The notes under the pieces: generated by a model
The model's database searches: none
Told to the model about the DNA's origin: nothing
The model's input: only the letters and a program-made list of their open reading frames with translations
Position numbers and translations under genes: made by a program
Part shown: piece by piece, positions 1-13,106 of the stretch
Numbering within the stretch: the stretch's first letter is position 1
Layout of the letters: every line of letters starts with the position of its first letter
Source of the DNA: Luscinia megarhynchos
Lineage: Eukaryota; Chordata; Aves; Passeriformes; Turdidae
Assembly: GCA_034336665.1 (NCBI GenBank)
Contig: CM067576.1
Coordinates: forward strand, 17,690,036-17,754,035
Direction: 5' to 3'
DNA length: 64,000 bases

Positions 1-2480
1 CTGCTGCTCCTGTGCCCCAGGGCTGGCTGTGTGTGAAGGGAGAACCAGCAGGAACCACAGCCTTCCTCTGGTTTTAGTCTGTTTGTTTGTTTGGCAGCTC
101 CCAAACCACACAGGCTGTGTTCAGAGGGAGGATGAGGAAGTGGTGGGGGGGGAAGGCTGGGAGGTAGGAGCAGGTGAGAGGCAGGCAGGGGAGGGACTCC
201 CAGTGGGAATGCAGAGCCAGGCAGGAGCCAGCCTTGGCAGGAGTGAGAGCAGCAGCCCTGCAGGACGGGAGGGGAGCACAGCCCTGCAGGGCAGGGGGCA
301 CAGCAGGGAGAGGGGAGATGAGGTCAGGGAGGTGCTGCTGGGTGGAGTGGCTTCCCGTGAGGGAGGTCACATCCAAGAGTGCAGCTTTATATAAGCCAAA
401 GAGTGTGATGAATGATCCTGCTCAGTGCAGCACAGATAGCAGGGAAGGAGCTGGGGCTGTCTCTGACTCAGGTTTCCCTTATTCTGAGCTTTCTAAAAGA
501 TCACCTTTTACTTTTTAGCAGATAAACAAGCCCTGCCTCTGCCCCAGGCCAGCTCATCACACGGTGTGAGCAAGCCTCAGTGCCTGGGTCCAAACCACAC
601 TCCCAGCCTCCCAGGATGTCCATCAGGCTGCTCCATCCAGAGCTCCATGCATCCTCAGCCTGAGCAGATCCCCACCAGGGTGTTCCATCAGCCCTACACC
701 ACTTTCCAGGGGAGCCTGCTCTGCTGGAGGCTGCCACACTCGGTGGTACCCATGGGCTGCTGTGAGCCAGAGTGTCAGAGAAGCTGTCCTGGAAGTGGAA
801 GGAGCTCCTCAGGTGCTGCAGGACCCTTCCAGACCCCAGACCCAGGCTCCAGACCCAGATCCAGTTGTTGGTCAGTAATTAATTAATTAAGTAATTAATT
901 CCATCACCCAGCAATGGTGCTGGCCCAGGCAAGGACCTGGGCCGGTTGTTGGGCACGGAGCAGACCAAACCTGCTGCCCAGAGCCAAACCCTGCTGAGCT
1001 CCACACAGCAGCTCCACCCACCTCCCCTGACCCCTCCTGGTTTCACCCAAAGCTGAATCTGCTCCCAAGCCCTGTCTCTTTCTGCCCATGTGGACCTGGA
1101 GGAGGTGGCAGCACGCTGGTCCTGAGGTGAGAGATGAAGCACTGGAGGTGAGAGATGAAGCACTGGGGTTGGAGGGGATGGGTGGCAGTGGGAAGGATGG
1201 AGGATGGTGCAAACTCTGCTGCTGCCAGCCCACAGCTCTCAGCAGCTCCAGGATGTGCAAGCCCCTCCATCCAGAGCTGAACCAGGGAATCCAGCCTGGG
1301 GGGCTTCATGGCCCCCCTTCACCCCAGGCAGGCTCAAAGCCTCTGAAGGTGCCACCAAACTCCAGAGGTTTTAGGGGCCCAGGAGCCAATGCCTTCACGT
1401 GCACAAGTGGTGGTGACAAACCAGAGGATAAAAAGCACGCTGCTCCTCCATTGCTTGTGATGAAATCAGTAATGCATTCATAAAACCCACCACCCTTCAG
1501 GTAGAAGGTACCACTCTTCAGCTGAGATGCAGCAGCAGCAATTTGGATCCTCCCAGGAGCATTTTGGGATGGTACCAGGCCTCAGAGTGCAGATCACCAG
1601 GCAGGAAATCCTGACCTGATGCAGGGAAGGACCAAATGTTCTCCATCACTTCTAAAGGAAACAGCAGAGCCAGCACAATCCTGCCTACACCCAGGCTCTG
1701 GTGAGTCAGCTCCAGATTGGAAAATCCCATTGCCACCCATGGAGACCTGGTCAAACACTGTCCCAGATCCTGCATGGGAGCCCAGGCGTGCAGACTGTGC
1801 CTGCCTGGGTCACACAGAGGCTTCCCAGAGCCCCTAAACCCACCCAGCTCAGCAATGCAGCTGGCCCAGCCAGGCTTTTGGAGGAGAGTGCTCAGCACCA
1901 CCTACAACCAGGCTGGCTCTGGAATTGGGGTGTTTTGGGCTGCTGCAGAGCACCGTGGAAATACCAAACATACCAAGCAAAGTGCTCTGCATCTCAGCCC
2001 TGCTTGGCCAGAGGTGGAACTCTTCCCAAGGCAAGTATTCCAGGCTTGCATATAAATTAAAGCTCATAAATCAATGGAGGAAAAAATCTTCTCTTGGAGA
2101 TGGCCAGCCTGTTAAAGGGAGCTGAAGGCTGCAGAGGGTTCCAAGGGAGCCTTCCTGGCTGTCAAGAATGCACGAGGCAGCAGGGTTGTTTGGGTTGGGA
2201 GCACAGGTCGGATTTTTCTCCCCTCTTTTGAGGACAATGAAATGTAACAGCTTTCCTTCCCCTCTGAGCTGCTCTGGGCAGCCTGAGCTGGGAGACAACG
2301 GCACAGATAGCATCTCTGGAAATCATGAAGTGCCTGAGCAGCTCTGAATAACTAAATAAAGCCCTCTGTGTTTTCTTTAGCAAGCAAAGAAAATACTCTT
2401 AGCATTTTAGTGTGACTTTTGGGGTCAAGGGGGAATCTCAAGTCCAAACACAACAAACTGGTGTGGAAATCCCTGCCAAG
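1..2480. other. Non-coding DNA, nothing recognised
   Basis: Moderately GC-rich sequence with only short ORFs that lack family motifs. Small items: an AATT/TAAT-rich patch at about 877-900 and a 21-bp direct duplication (GAGGTGAGAGATGAAGCACT and one more base) at about 1123-1166. Confidence 0.5.
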
Positions 2481-5400
2481 AGTCCGATAGGCTGGGAGCT
2501 TGCCCTAGAGCTCAGCTGAGAGAGCAGCGCTCGCAGCAGGCGGCTGAGGCTGAGCTTCGCTCACACCGAGCCGGTCCTGGCTTTTGGCAGCTCGGGTGCC
2601 CCTCAGCACCCGTGGGAAGGGCAGGGACCGAGCTCCAGGGCTCCCTGCAGGGTGGAACACCCTGGAAGGGCGGCAGGTCCCGTGTCCAGCACAGAGTCGC
2701 TGCTCAGCCACCTGCAGACGCACCTTCCCCTGGGATCCTCGCTTCAGAGCCCCTGAAGGTGAAAATCTGCCACAGTGCTCCTCGAGGGACAGCACTGAGA
2801 GCTCCCCCAGCACCCAGCTGTGGCAGCCCAGGACATCCCTGGTCTGGAGCCATTCTGCTCCCAGCAGCTCTGTCCCCACGCAGGAGCTGTCAGGATTTCT
2901 TGTGTGCCACGATGGGAGCAGCATCTCTCCCAGCCTGGCAGGGAGATGGAAACTGCATCTAAAGGAGCACATTAGCACTGACTGCAGAGAGATGTGAGCT
3001 GGGGAGGGCTAAAAGGCTCAATAAAGAAGCAGGAAATGAAGAATTTCTACTTCTCATCTTCCTGATTTTTGATGGATTTACTATTGGAACTGGCATCTCT
3101 ACCCATCCCATGAGAAGTTCTAACCTTTGTTTGGCTCGTGCTGTTAATTCCAGTGCTGTAGTCTGAATAAAGTAAATATTTATAATTTTAGCTTCAAATA
3201 CAGATTCAATAGATGTTTGAAGAGGGTTCTTTGTTTGCTGAGGTGGTAAATGAATGCTTACATTAGTACATCCACCAGAGACGTGTCAGGCCTGGTTCCA
3301 GTTTCATTTTCCCTGCCTGTCCTCAGCAGCCTGGGTGGAATAGCCCTGCCACCACGAAGAGCAGAGCAGCACATCAGAAACATCACAGTTATTTCTTAAG
3401 CTAACAGTGGTACTGCTGGAGCTGGAGAAACAGAAAAGCTTTCAGGTGCACAAGGGCTTCTTCTGCTGTCCTGGCACCAGCACAGTCAGCCTAATAAAAA
3501 CCATGACCTCTCTCTTCAAAATGGTCTTTGCTATTCATGACATTCAGTCACATGAAAAGATTACAATGAACAGCAAGTGGGTTTTGTCTTATTTTCTTCT
3601 GTTTCATCGCTGTGCCTGCAGCTGGGTGGCACCAAGGATTCCCAGGGAATTCCCTGTGCCTTCTCAAGTGTGGAGGTTCATCGGGAGCCCTGCTGCTCCC
3701 AGAGCCATCCAGCATCTGGCACAGGGTGTGCCAGGGCCAGGGCACAGCCTCCTGTGGCAGAGGGTCCCCTGCATCTGCTCAGCTCAGCCACCTCAGCTCT
3801 GGCTGCAGCAGCTCTCCTAAGCCCCAGCACATCTGCTGCCTCAGAGGCACCACAGCAAAGCAGTAACAAACCAAAGCCATTGGTTTTAGCAAGGATCTTG
3901 GCTTGTTTTGACAATGCACTGAATCTTCACGTTGGCACCACCAATGTTTTTTTAGGAGAATGCATGCATCTTTGCAGCACTCAGCAGCTGAATCCCCTCT
4001 GCTGCTCGTGGGAAGGGGATAGCAGGTTTCCTGGCTATCTGCTCTCTGGTGGATCCCAGCCCCTGGCAGCTGTTTGGTGGCTGGGCTGGAAATGCTTTCC
4101 TGTGCAGTTCAGTGTGTGCTGGCAGGGTGAGGGCACCAGGGGCACCCCCAGTGCCCCCTGAGCTTCCCAGCCTGCTCCCAGAATCTGCAGGGGCACAGAG
4201 GTGTTTGCCATGGCTGCTGGAGCTCCCAGCCCTTTCACAGGCAGTGGCAAAACCCCTGGAGTTCAAAGGCATTTCATGCTCACTGAGCGTTTTTCAGCGA
4301 GAAATCTGAGATTAAATAAACTTGAATCCTCTCTGAGGAGAAGGCAGAAGATGGAGGGCAAGGAGCTGGCTCTCAGCTGCACAGCAGGATCCTTGGGAAC
4401 CTCCCAGGTGAGGTGCACCTCAAACCCCCATCTGGCCACGTTTCCCTGCAGGGCCAGGGTTGTGCCTGCTGTGCATTTCAGTGCTGCACCCCCAGAGTCA
4501 CCCAAGCTGCCTTCCAGGCTTTTGTGCCAGGGGCCTGCTGAGGGTGGGATGCACATTCACATCTTTTCTCTATTTCCATCCATTAAAGGTGGCCTGCTAG
4601 CTTGTCCCCAACAGAAACACCCAGCTTCAGTGAGTACAGGCACGAGCCCCTGGCTCTGGAAAGAGCTGAGCTGTTCACTAGCAGAAAGTCACATCCCTCC
4701 TTGTAGTAAAGAAATGGGGCCCTGAGCACATCAGCAGCCATGGGCACTGCTCATCCAGGACTCAGAGCACAAAAAAATCCAATTGTTTGATCCCAAACCA
4801 CTCTGCCTCTGTGGGAAAAAGGAAATATTAGGGCCACAGAGCTGACTGCAGTGTCATTACCACAGATGAGGGCTGTTTGTGCATTCCAGTGATGGAACAG
4901 GCTGGAAATGCCTGTCCTGGGCACCCCAGCCAGCAGCTGAGTGCAGGTGAGCTGGGAGGTTTTATCCTGCAGAGAATAAATGAATGAGCTGGGTAAGGTG
5001 TGTGCTCAGCTTCCAGGCTGGCATTCAGCACCAGCAGGTCCCAGAAGTGCTGGTGCTCCTGCAGATGTCCAGGGCATGGAGCCTCCACCCCAGGGTGCTT
5101 CAGAGCTGAGCTCTGGCTGGCTGAGACAGACACACAGCCCCACCGAGGACCTGGGCCCAGTGTGGTTTGGAAAATCCTGCTAGACACCATTCCTCATCTT
5201 TAGGTGACTAAATACTCCTGAAATCCCATCCCAAACACCCTCAGAGACTTTGGATTGTCTGCACATAAGTCTTTCCCGGGCTGCCCAGCTGGAAGTCACT
5301 GTGGCTTTGCTGGAAGAACTTTCCAGGTCAGGTCTGACTTAGGCCCGTCCTGGGAAAAGCCACGGAGCTCTGGAGCTGAGCACCCTGCAGGGCAATTAGC

Positions 5401-5500
5401 ACATCTCTGCTGCAGGCAGGACGAGCCCAGGACAGATCTGAAAGCTGGAGAGACAGACATACAAGAGTGTTATGTCCTCTGTCTGAGAGCTGAATTCCAG
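2481..5500. other. Non-coding DNA
   Basis: A short CpG-containing patch lies at about 2520-2640. An AT-rich stretch at about 3050-3260 has the look of conserved non-coding sequence. The remainder is GC-rich and unremarkable. ORFs here have no recognisable domains. Confidence 0.45.
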
Positions 5501-7760
5501 GGAGGGTGGAAACAGCAATGTAGGACAGCTGTGAGTTTGCTTAGTATTAATATCAAATATAATGGTAATTCAAAACAGAGCCTTTTGGTACAGATCTGAG
5601 CTGCACAAGCCAAGTTATGAAATGATATTAGCAGCTGGATCTGGGGAGCAGCTGAGACTAAGCTGGCCAGCAATTGCCATATGTCTCATCTGCAGAGAAT
5701 ATTTAAATAAGTAAACACAGAGTTAATAAATACATGAAATAGCTCTGAAGATAAGCACTGAGGGCTGTGGCAGGTTGTCAGAGCAATCACATCCAGGGGA
5801 AACCCTCAAAGGGAAAAATGGAAATGGCACAATGCTGGGTAGTTTTTGAGCATTCAATTGACTGAACAGCATAACCCAGCATGGTGAACATTTATGGTGA
5901 TCCTTATCTGCTGGCAGGTGAGAGGATCCTGTTGCCAGTGCCAAAGCCTTAACTCATCTTGGAACCATAAGCTGAAACCTTTTAAAGACCTTCTAGCTAC
6001 ATCCCTGTGTAGGCAGAAGGGGCTATCATTTCAACAGCATCAAAGGTACAGAAAGACATGCTGCTTTCCAGTAATTCCCTGATAACACCTAGAGGGTGAA
6101 ACAAACCTGCTGGTGGTCTGATCTGAACTGGAGGAACAAAAAAATGCTAAACACTGGTTCTGGGAAAGAAACTATTCCTTAAAAACAAGCCAGACAGATC
6201 CAGTGTCCTGAATTCATCTTCATTTGTGCATGTATCTAAATGTCTCCAGCAAGGGCTTAACCTACAGAGGATTTCAGGATTTGGCCCAAGGGAAGCTCTT
6301 GGGGGACCACCAGAGTTCAGGGGTTTTACTAAGAAATCTTTCCCCCTTGAGCAGCAGATTGAGGGCTTGAGCATGAGGTCAATGGCATCCAGTTGTTCCA
6401 CATCCAACCCCTGGGCAGCTCCCCCAACTCTGGATCACATTCTTTCATTGACAGAGGAGGCAGAATATTAATTGCATACCAAGGACATTTCTGCACAGAT
6501 TTTTTTTGCAATCTCAGCATCTCCCTAGAAGATGTCATACAATTTGATTCCAATAGGCTCTGGCAATGTATGGTGCTGTCAATTTATCAGCCTCAGCTTT
6601 TTTCTTTGGATGGTACAAGATGTCACTGAAAATTAACACTACTATTAACAATAAGTGCTCAAAGTGATACTTGCAGTCATTTTAGAAAAGTTCAAAGCCC
6701 AAGCTGATTTGGCTCTCTAAACTAGATCACATAACTGTTTTAAATTTAGAGCAGGGCCTTGCTTTGGCTCTTGCACGGGTAGATTCAGTCAGGACTGACC
6801 TTCTCAAAGATGCACAAGCTGAATCCTTCCAACTTCATTCTTGTTCACTCTCCTCTTATGCAGGACAGGGTAAATTGGGTCACACAGCAAAACCAAACCA
6901 CATCATTCAGGTTTCCTGGGGTTTCTTTCCAACAGGTGTAAAATCCCTGCTTTAACATAAAGCAGCAGTGCCTCTCTCCAGCAAATCTTCCACCAGGGAG
7001 AAAGGTTTGCTCCATGAGAGCAAAGACTTGTGCCAAGACCCGATACATGAAACAGGTCTCACCAACTATCAATATCACTTGTGATAATTAATTACTCTTG
7101 TGAGTAATTAATGAACAAAGTTGAATTTTATAGAGGCCGATTGTCACGGGTGGCAGATTAAATGGCTGTGATGCTTGGAGGATGAGTGCTTTAGGACTCA
7201 GTCTGACTGGTAGAAGCTGCACAACTAAATTCAGCTGCCACCCCACCATGCTGTCCCCATTTTGCTCACTCGTGGGCAGCTGCTCATGTGCTGGGCAGGG
7301 GAGGCAGAGCAGCTCTGCACCGTGGGGCCAAGCCCTGAGCCAGTCACAGGAGGGCTCCAGACCCCCAAAACAGCCCTCAGAGGTCATGTGCACTTTCACT
7401 GCCTGGTTTGAAGTTGCAAGGCATATTGAGGGAGTCAGTTAATGGCACAGACAGGTATAAAATGTATGCAAGTGCATGAAGCAGAGGAGTGAAATGGCTC
7501 GAACCAACCAGACAGAGCAGTCAGCCCAAGAGCACAAACACAGAAATATGATGGGTATGAAATCATTGGGAGCCAATCAGTAAGCTCCAACTTCTAAAGC
7601 AATTTCATAATTGAGTAATGGGACACAGCAGGGTCTGAACTATTGTGTATTATAATCTGAATGGAATGCTGTGAGAAGGCTGCAGCAATCTGATCGCACC
7701 GAGCCCTCGCTCACCAGAAATGCCTTTGACATATTTCCTTAGAGCACAGCACTGAGAGCA
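5501..7760. other. AT-richer non-coding block
   Basis: This block is lower in GC than its surroundings and free of tandem arrays. It contains an 11-bp inverted repeat (7087-7112) and an AT-rich patch at 7540-7740 that resembles a conserved non-coding element. No coding exon was recognised; the ~60-86 codon ORFs lack motifs. Confidence 0.45.
7087..7112. repeat. Perfect 11-bp inverted repeat with 4-nt loop, TAATTA-containing
   Basis: The left arm ATTAATTACTC (7087-7097) and right arm GAGTAATTAAT (7102-7112) are exact reverse complements around TTGT. Each arm contains TAATTA-type homeodomain core sequence. It could be a hairpin or a dimeric homeodomain site; function is inference. Confidence 0.7.
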
Positions 7761-10250
7761 GAGTAACTGCTTGTTAATGACACCCTGATGGGTTGTCTGC
7801 AGCCCTGAAACTGAGATAGCTGAGATTGGAGAGCATGTGCCTCTCCTTGGCTGGAGTTAACACACAGCCCCCACAGACTGCCCACCCACCGCAGCCTCAT
7901 CGCCGGCGTGCCTGTGCAATCCCCAGTTTCACTTCTGAGCACATTTCCTCCCCCAGAACCCTGCTCATAAAACAGGCACTAGCAATCTGGGGTGATCCCA
8001 GGCAGCCTCCTGTCATGGCACAGTGCTCTGCTCCGTGCTGGCCAGCCCCTGGCCACCTGCCCAGCTGTGTGAGCTGGGCTCTGCTCCTTCCCCACGCTGC
8101 AGTCCCTCCTCGGATGTGTGAGCACTGACTCCACCGAGAACTTATCCCCTCTTTCCAGACCCCTTCTGCCTCCTCTTCCCCCCTGCTCTCTGCTGTCCTT
8201 GCAGACAGGCCTGGAAGGAGTCAACAGCTGGGCTCTGGAGGAGTTTGGGTCTGGATGCCAGGAGGTGCTGGGGAAGCAGGGCAGACCCTGAGGCTGTGTC
8301 AGGCAAAGCCTGGAGCACACCTCCCGTGCTCAGATCTCCCTGGGACAGCAGAGCCTGTCCTGCTCCCTGTGCTCCAGGCCCACGGTGTCCCAGGAGAGGG
8401 AGAGGGTGCAGATTTCTGGGGAGAGGGTGCAGATTTCTGGGGAAGGCTGAGCGGGTGCAGCAGCTGTGGCACAGTTTGCATCGCCAGGGTAAACTGGAGG
8501 CTCTTGGAAGAGCCAGGAAGGGTGGCTGTGGTGGAGATCAGGCTGACAGCCAAGCCTCAGAGCTGGCACAAAGATCAAGAGGCAGAAGAGATCCATGCAA
8601 GCCACTGACCCTTCCTGGGCTGCCGAGGATGCCCTTTCTCCCTCCGAGAGCAGTTTGTCCTTTCAGTGCTTTCCCTGTTTCAAGAAGCAGCCTTGAGCAC
8701 TCTTGCTCTTGTTCAGCAATCCCATGCTCTAAGAAGACACCAGATGCTGCTGCAGTTGGGCTGTGGGCTCCCAGGAGCTGCTCCAGCAGCCAGAGCCCAG
8801 CAGGTGAGGAGCAGGGGGTGAGTGAGACTTCCAGAGTTCAGAGCCCCTGGGGACAGTCGAAGGAATTCACCTGCTGGCTGCAGAACCAGATTTTCGTGGG
8901 TGCCTGAGACACAAGGAAGCTCCAGCTGGGAGTTCAGAGATGGGTTGGAAGCCCATGAAAGCCCATGGCAGCAGCACAGGACTGGATGCCCAGGAGCTGC
9001 AGGGTGACCAGTGGCACCTGTCCCACCCACCCTGTGTGGCCCTGGGGCAGAGATGGCAGCTGGACATTGCCAGGGCTCAGAGCCAGCAGTGAGAGCTGCA
9101 GCAGGCAAACCAGCACAAGAGAATGAAAAGGAAGTGGGAATTGGGCCTGGAAACTGGAAAGGCACTTTCAGAAAATTCATCCCACACAGTTCTAGCCCTT
9201 TCACACAGGCTGGCTTCTCTGCCCAGGGAGCTGTTTTCATAAAACCTGTTAGAAACCCTTGCTAACTTCTGAGCTTACAGGGACACTGCCCAGAGCTCAG
9301 GCAGGCTTGTTGCCAGAGGAGTTTCTGGGCAGGTTTGCTCCCTGAACTGACCAATGCTGAGCCAATATTGAGGAGTCTCAGTGATGAATACCTACAGCCA
9401 GGTACAAACATGGAGAAACCCATTCCAGAGCGCTCCTGTCCCTTGCAGATGGGGAGCTCCTCTCCATGGCCCAGCAGTGCCAGCAGGGATCCCCCTGGGC
9501 TTTGGGGGATTTAATCAGGCCCATGTGAGCTGTGTGCCTGCATGCAACACAGCCTGGGCTTGGACTATCAAACACTAACAACAAACTGCTAACTAATAAG
9601 CTCCAGACCAAGATTTCCTTTCTTTTCAGAGACCATTTTTTTTTAAACCTTCCAAATAACAAGTTTCTCAAAGAAAAATCCAACCTTTTCTTATAGACAA
9701 CTCACATACTAGGGAAAAGGCAGCATTGCTATTTAGATTATTCATTACAAATTGCTCACCTATTTCTTGCTACCAGTGGTGCTTTTTGCATAGCTGGAGC
9801 TGTGGGAAAGTTGGGGTGACCTCAGAGAGAAGGGAAGGGTTGCTAAAAGCAGCCCTAGGGTATCAAGCCAGATGAGGCTGATGGTGGCACCTCCTGACCA
9901 CTTGTCACATATGGACCTGAATCTCCTTTTTAGCCCATCAGTTCTTGGTCTGCCCCCTCTAACCTTCAGTCCACAGCAAAAGGCAATCAGGAGAAGTTAT
10001 CCAAGATGTTCCCAGCAAATCAGCATAAAGATTAAAAAGCACCTTTTTATTGAGAGCTTGCTAAGAGTCAGCACAAGTGAACAATATTTCACTGCAAACC
10101 AGAGGTCTGAGGGTCTCCCTCCCCAGAGTAAGTTCTGTGCCCACTGTCTCTGTCCCAGGGCTGTGACTAGCAGGTGACAGCTCCCACCTCTCCTGGGCAG
10201 GTACTGATGCCCTGTGCCCCACCCCAGGCTCAGCACCAGCCCAGCCAGAG
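7761..10250. other. Non-coding DNA
   Basis: GC-rich unique sequence. It has a small 21-bp direct duplication (GAGGGTGCAGATTTCTGGGG) at about 8400-8445. A lower-GC patch with a poly-T stretch lies at about 9590-9760. No gene was recognised. Confidence 0.45.
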
Positions 10251-10264
10251 CCCTGGGCTCAGAC

Positions 10265-11245
10265 TACATCCAGAGGGGCTCACACTGCATCCAGGGGGCT
10301 CACAGCACAGCCAGGGGGGCTCTCAGCACAGCCAGAGGGGCTCACAGCACACCCAGGGGGGCTCTCAGCACAGCCAAGGGGCTCACAGCACACCCAAGGG
10401 GCTCAGCACACCCAAGGGGCTCAGCACACCCAGAGGGGCTCTCAGCACACCCAGAGGGGGCTCTCAGCACACCCAAGGGGCTCACAGCACACCCAGAGGG
10501 GCTCACAGCACACCAGGGGGGCTCACAGCACACCCAGAGGGGGCTCACAGCACACCCAAGGGGCTCAGCACACCCAAGGGGCTCACAGCACACCCAGAGG
10601 GGCTCAGCACACCCAGAGGGGCTCACAGCACACCCAGGGGGGCTCTCAGCACAGCCAGAGGGGCTCACAGCACACCCAAGGGGCTCAGAGCACACCCAAG
10701 GGGCTCACAGCACACCCAAGGGGCTCAGCACACCCAAGGGGCTCACAGCACACCCAGAGGGGCTCTCAGCACACCCAGAGGGGCTCAGCACACCCAAGGG
10801 GCTCACAGCACACCCAAGGGGCTCAGCACACCCAAGGGGCTCACAGCACACCCAGAGGGGGCTCAGCACACCCAGAGGGGCTCACAGCACACCCAGGGGG
10901 CTCTCAGCACAGCCAGAGGGGCTCACAGCACACCCAAGGGGCTCAGAGCACACCCAAGGGGGCTCACAGCACACCCAAGGGGCTCAGCACACCCAAGGGG
11001 CTCACAGCACACCCAGAGGGGCTCTCAGCACACCCAGAGGGGCTCAGCACACCCAAGGGGCTCAGCACACCCAGAGGGGCTCACAGCACAGCCAGAGGGG
11101 CTCACAGCACAGCCAGAGGGGCTCTCAGCACAGCCAGAGGGGCTCACACTGCACCCAAAGGGCTTTTAGCACACCCAGAGGGACTCACAGCACACCCAGA
11201 GGGGCTCACAGCACAGCCAGGGGGGCTCAGCACAGCCAGAGTCAC
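10265..11245. repeat. Minisatellite, 18/21-bp units with a 258-bp tandem super-unit
   Basis: About 50 units alternate between a 21-bp form (GGGGCTCACAGCACACCCAG plus one base) and an 18-bp form (GGGGCTCAGCACACCCAA). The 3-bp difference plus single-G indels move reading between frames. Two plus-strand ORFs (331 and 378 codons) result only from the absence of stop codons in the units. A head-to-tail duplication of ~258 bp (10543-10801 and 10801-11060) is visible, with the copies differing by single G insertions or deletions. Confidence 0.95.
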
Positions 11246-11997
11246 TGCAGAGCTGGGTTCTGCCTCCAGGCATTCAGTCTCATCTCCCATCAGGAATCCA
11301 CCTCACATCCTCCAGCAGTGAAACTCTCCACACAAGTCCTCCTGTCATGAGCAGTCTGAATGCACAGCTCCTGAGGAAACCTCAGGGTGGGGGGATGTTC
11401 TGACTGTCTTCCCACATTGCCCCAGTGCAGCCATGGCCAGACTGGAGCTGGCCCAGCTGCAGCTCCTCAGACTGGGCTGAGCCTGGCTGAGTTTTCCACC
11501 TAGAGATTATTATTATTATTATTTAGCACTTCAGGTATATAATTTGACTAGTTTACAGGGAATCACTGGAGGTGAGGCAGTTGTGGAACTCAGCCTGGTT
11601 GTTTCCTCTTGCCCTGCACTGACCACAGAACAAAGTGGCCTTTCAGAATCAGCAGGGGGTTGAGATCCATGGGTGTGGAGATCACCTCCGAGGAGATCAG
11701 CAGCTCCCCAGATGTGGTGCTCTCCTTTGGCAGAGCCTGGCCAGCAGAAGACACGAGCACATGTTCCAGAGAACAGCTCTTCTCTTCTTCCTCCTGCTTC
11801 CACATCTTACATCTGCTTGGGATTTAGAGGCTGATTTAGACCTGCCTCTGGCTCCTGGCTTGTCAGTCTGCAATGGCTGCTGTGAAGTCAGGATAACAGC
11901 TTGGGCTGTGTCCCCTGTGCAGGGCCAGCTGGACCCCCGAGGTGCCAGAGCCTCCCTCTGCTCCATCCTGCTCCTGCTCCAGGCAAAGGCTGCTGGG
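11246..11997. other. Non-coding DNA between two minisatellites
   Basis: Unique sequence with a short (ATT)n microsatellite at about 11507-11523. No coding exon was recognised; ORFs on both strands overlap one another without motifs. Confidence 0.45.
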
Positions 11998-13106
11998 TGG
12001 GCTCTGACCCTCACTGTCCCCATCCCTGGGCTCTGACCCTCACTGTCCCCATCCCTGGCTCTGACCCTCACTGTCCCCATCCCTGGCTCTGACCCTCACT
12101 GTCCCCATCCCTGGCTCTGACCCTCACTGTCCCCATCCCTGGCTCTGACTCTCACTGTCCCCATCCCCTGGCTCTGACTCTCACTGTCCCCCATCCCTGG
12201 GCTCTGACCCTCACTGTCCCCAGCCCTGGCTCTGACTCTCACTGTCCCCAGCCCTGGGCTCTGACTCTCACTGTTCCCATCCCTGGGCTCTGACTCTCAC
12301 TGTCCCCAGCCCTGGCTCTGACCCTCACTGTCCCCAGCCCTGGCTCTGACTCTCACTGTCCCCAGCCCTGGCTCTGACCCTCACTGTCCCCATCCCTGGC
12401 TCTGACCCTCACTGTCCCCAGCCCTGGCTCTGACCCTCACTGTCCCCAGCCCTGGCTCTGACCCTCACTGTCCCCACCCCTGGCTCTGACCCTCACTGTC
12501 CCCATCCCTGGCTCTGACCCTCACTGTCCCCATCCCTGGGCTCTGACCCTCACTGTCCCCAGCCCTGGCTCTGACTCTCACTGTCCCCATCCCTGGGCTC
12601 TGACTCTCACTGTCCCCAGCCCTGGCTCTGACTCTCACTGTCCCCAGCCCTGGGCTCTGACCCTCACTGTCCCCAGCCCTGGCTCTGACCCTCACTGTCC
12701 CCAGCCCTGGGCTCTGACTCTCACTGTCCCCAGCCCTGGCTCTGACCCTCACTGTCCCCATCCCTGGCTCTGACCCTCACTGTCCCCAGCCCTGGGCTCT
12801 GACTCTCACTGTCCCCATCCCTGGCTCTGACCCTCACTGTCCCCAGCCCCTGGCTCTGACCCTCACTGTCCCCATCCCTGGGCTCTGACTCTCACTGTCC
12901 CCATCCCTGGGCTCTGACCCTCACTGTCCCCATCCCTGGCTCTGACCCTCACTGTCCCCAGCTCTGGGTCTGACCCTCACTGTCCCCATCTCTGGGCTCT
13001 GACCCTCACTGTCCCCATCCCTGGCTCTGACTCTCACTGTCCCCATCCCTGGGCTCTGACTCTCACTGTCCCCAGCCCTGGCTCTGACTCTCACTGTCCC
13101 CAGCCC
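11998..13106. repeat. 28/29-bp minisatellite, about 39 copies
   Basis: The unit starts CTCTGACCCTCACTGTCCCC and continues ATCCCTGG or AGCCCTGG. The period is 28 bp, or 29 where an extra G is present. Variation is limited to C/T in GACCCT/GACTCT, A-T-C versus A-G-C and the extra G. The minus strand of most units has three G-runs (GGG, GGGG, GGG), which makes the array quadruplex-prone. Confidence 0.96.

Noticed and set aside
6147..6407. 86-codon minus-strand ORF
   Set aside because: No domain, no splice signals of note, no repeat or gene match.
10174..11350. Ser/His/Gly/Pro-rich plus-strand ORFs of 331 and 378 codons
   Set aside because: Repeat artefact; single-G indels between units move the frame freely, which a real gene would not tolerate.
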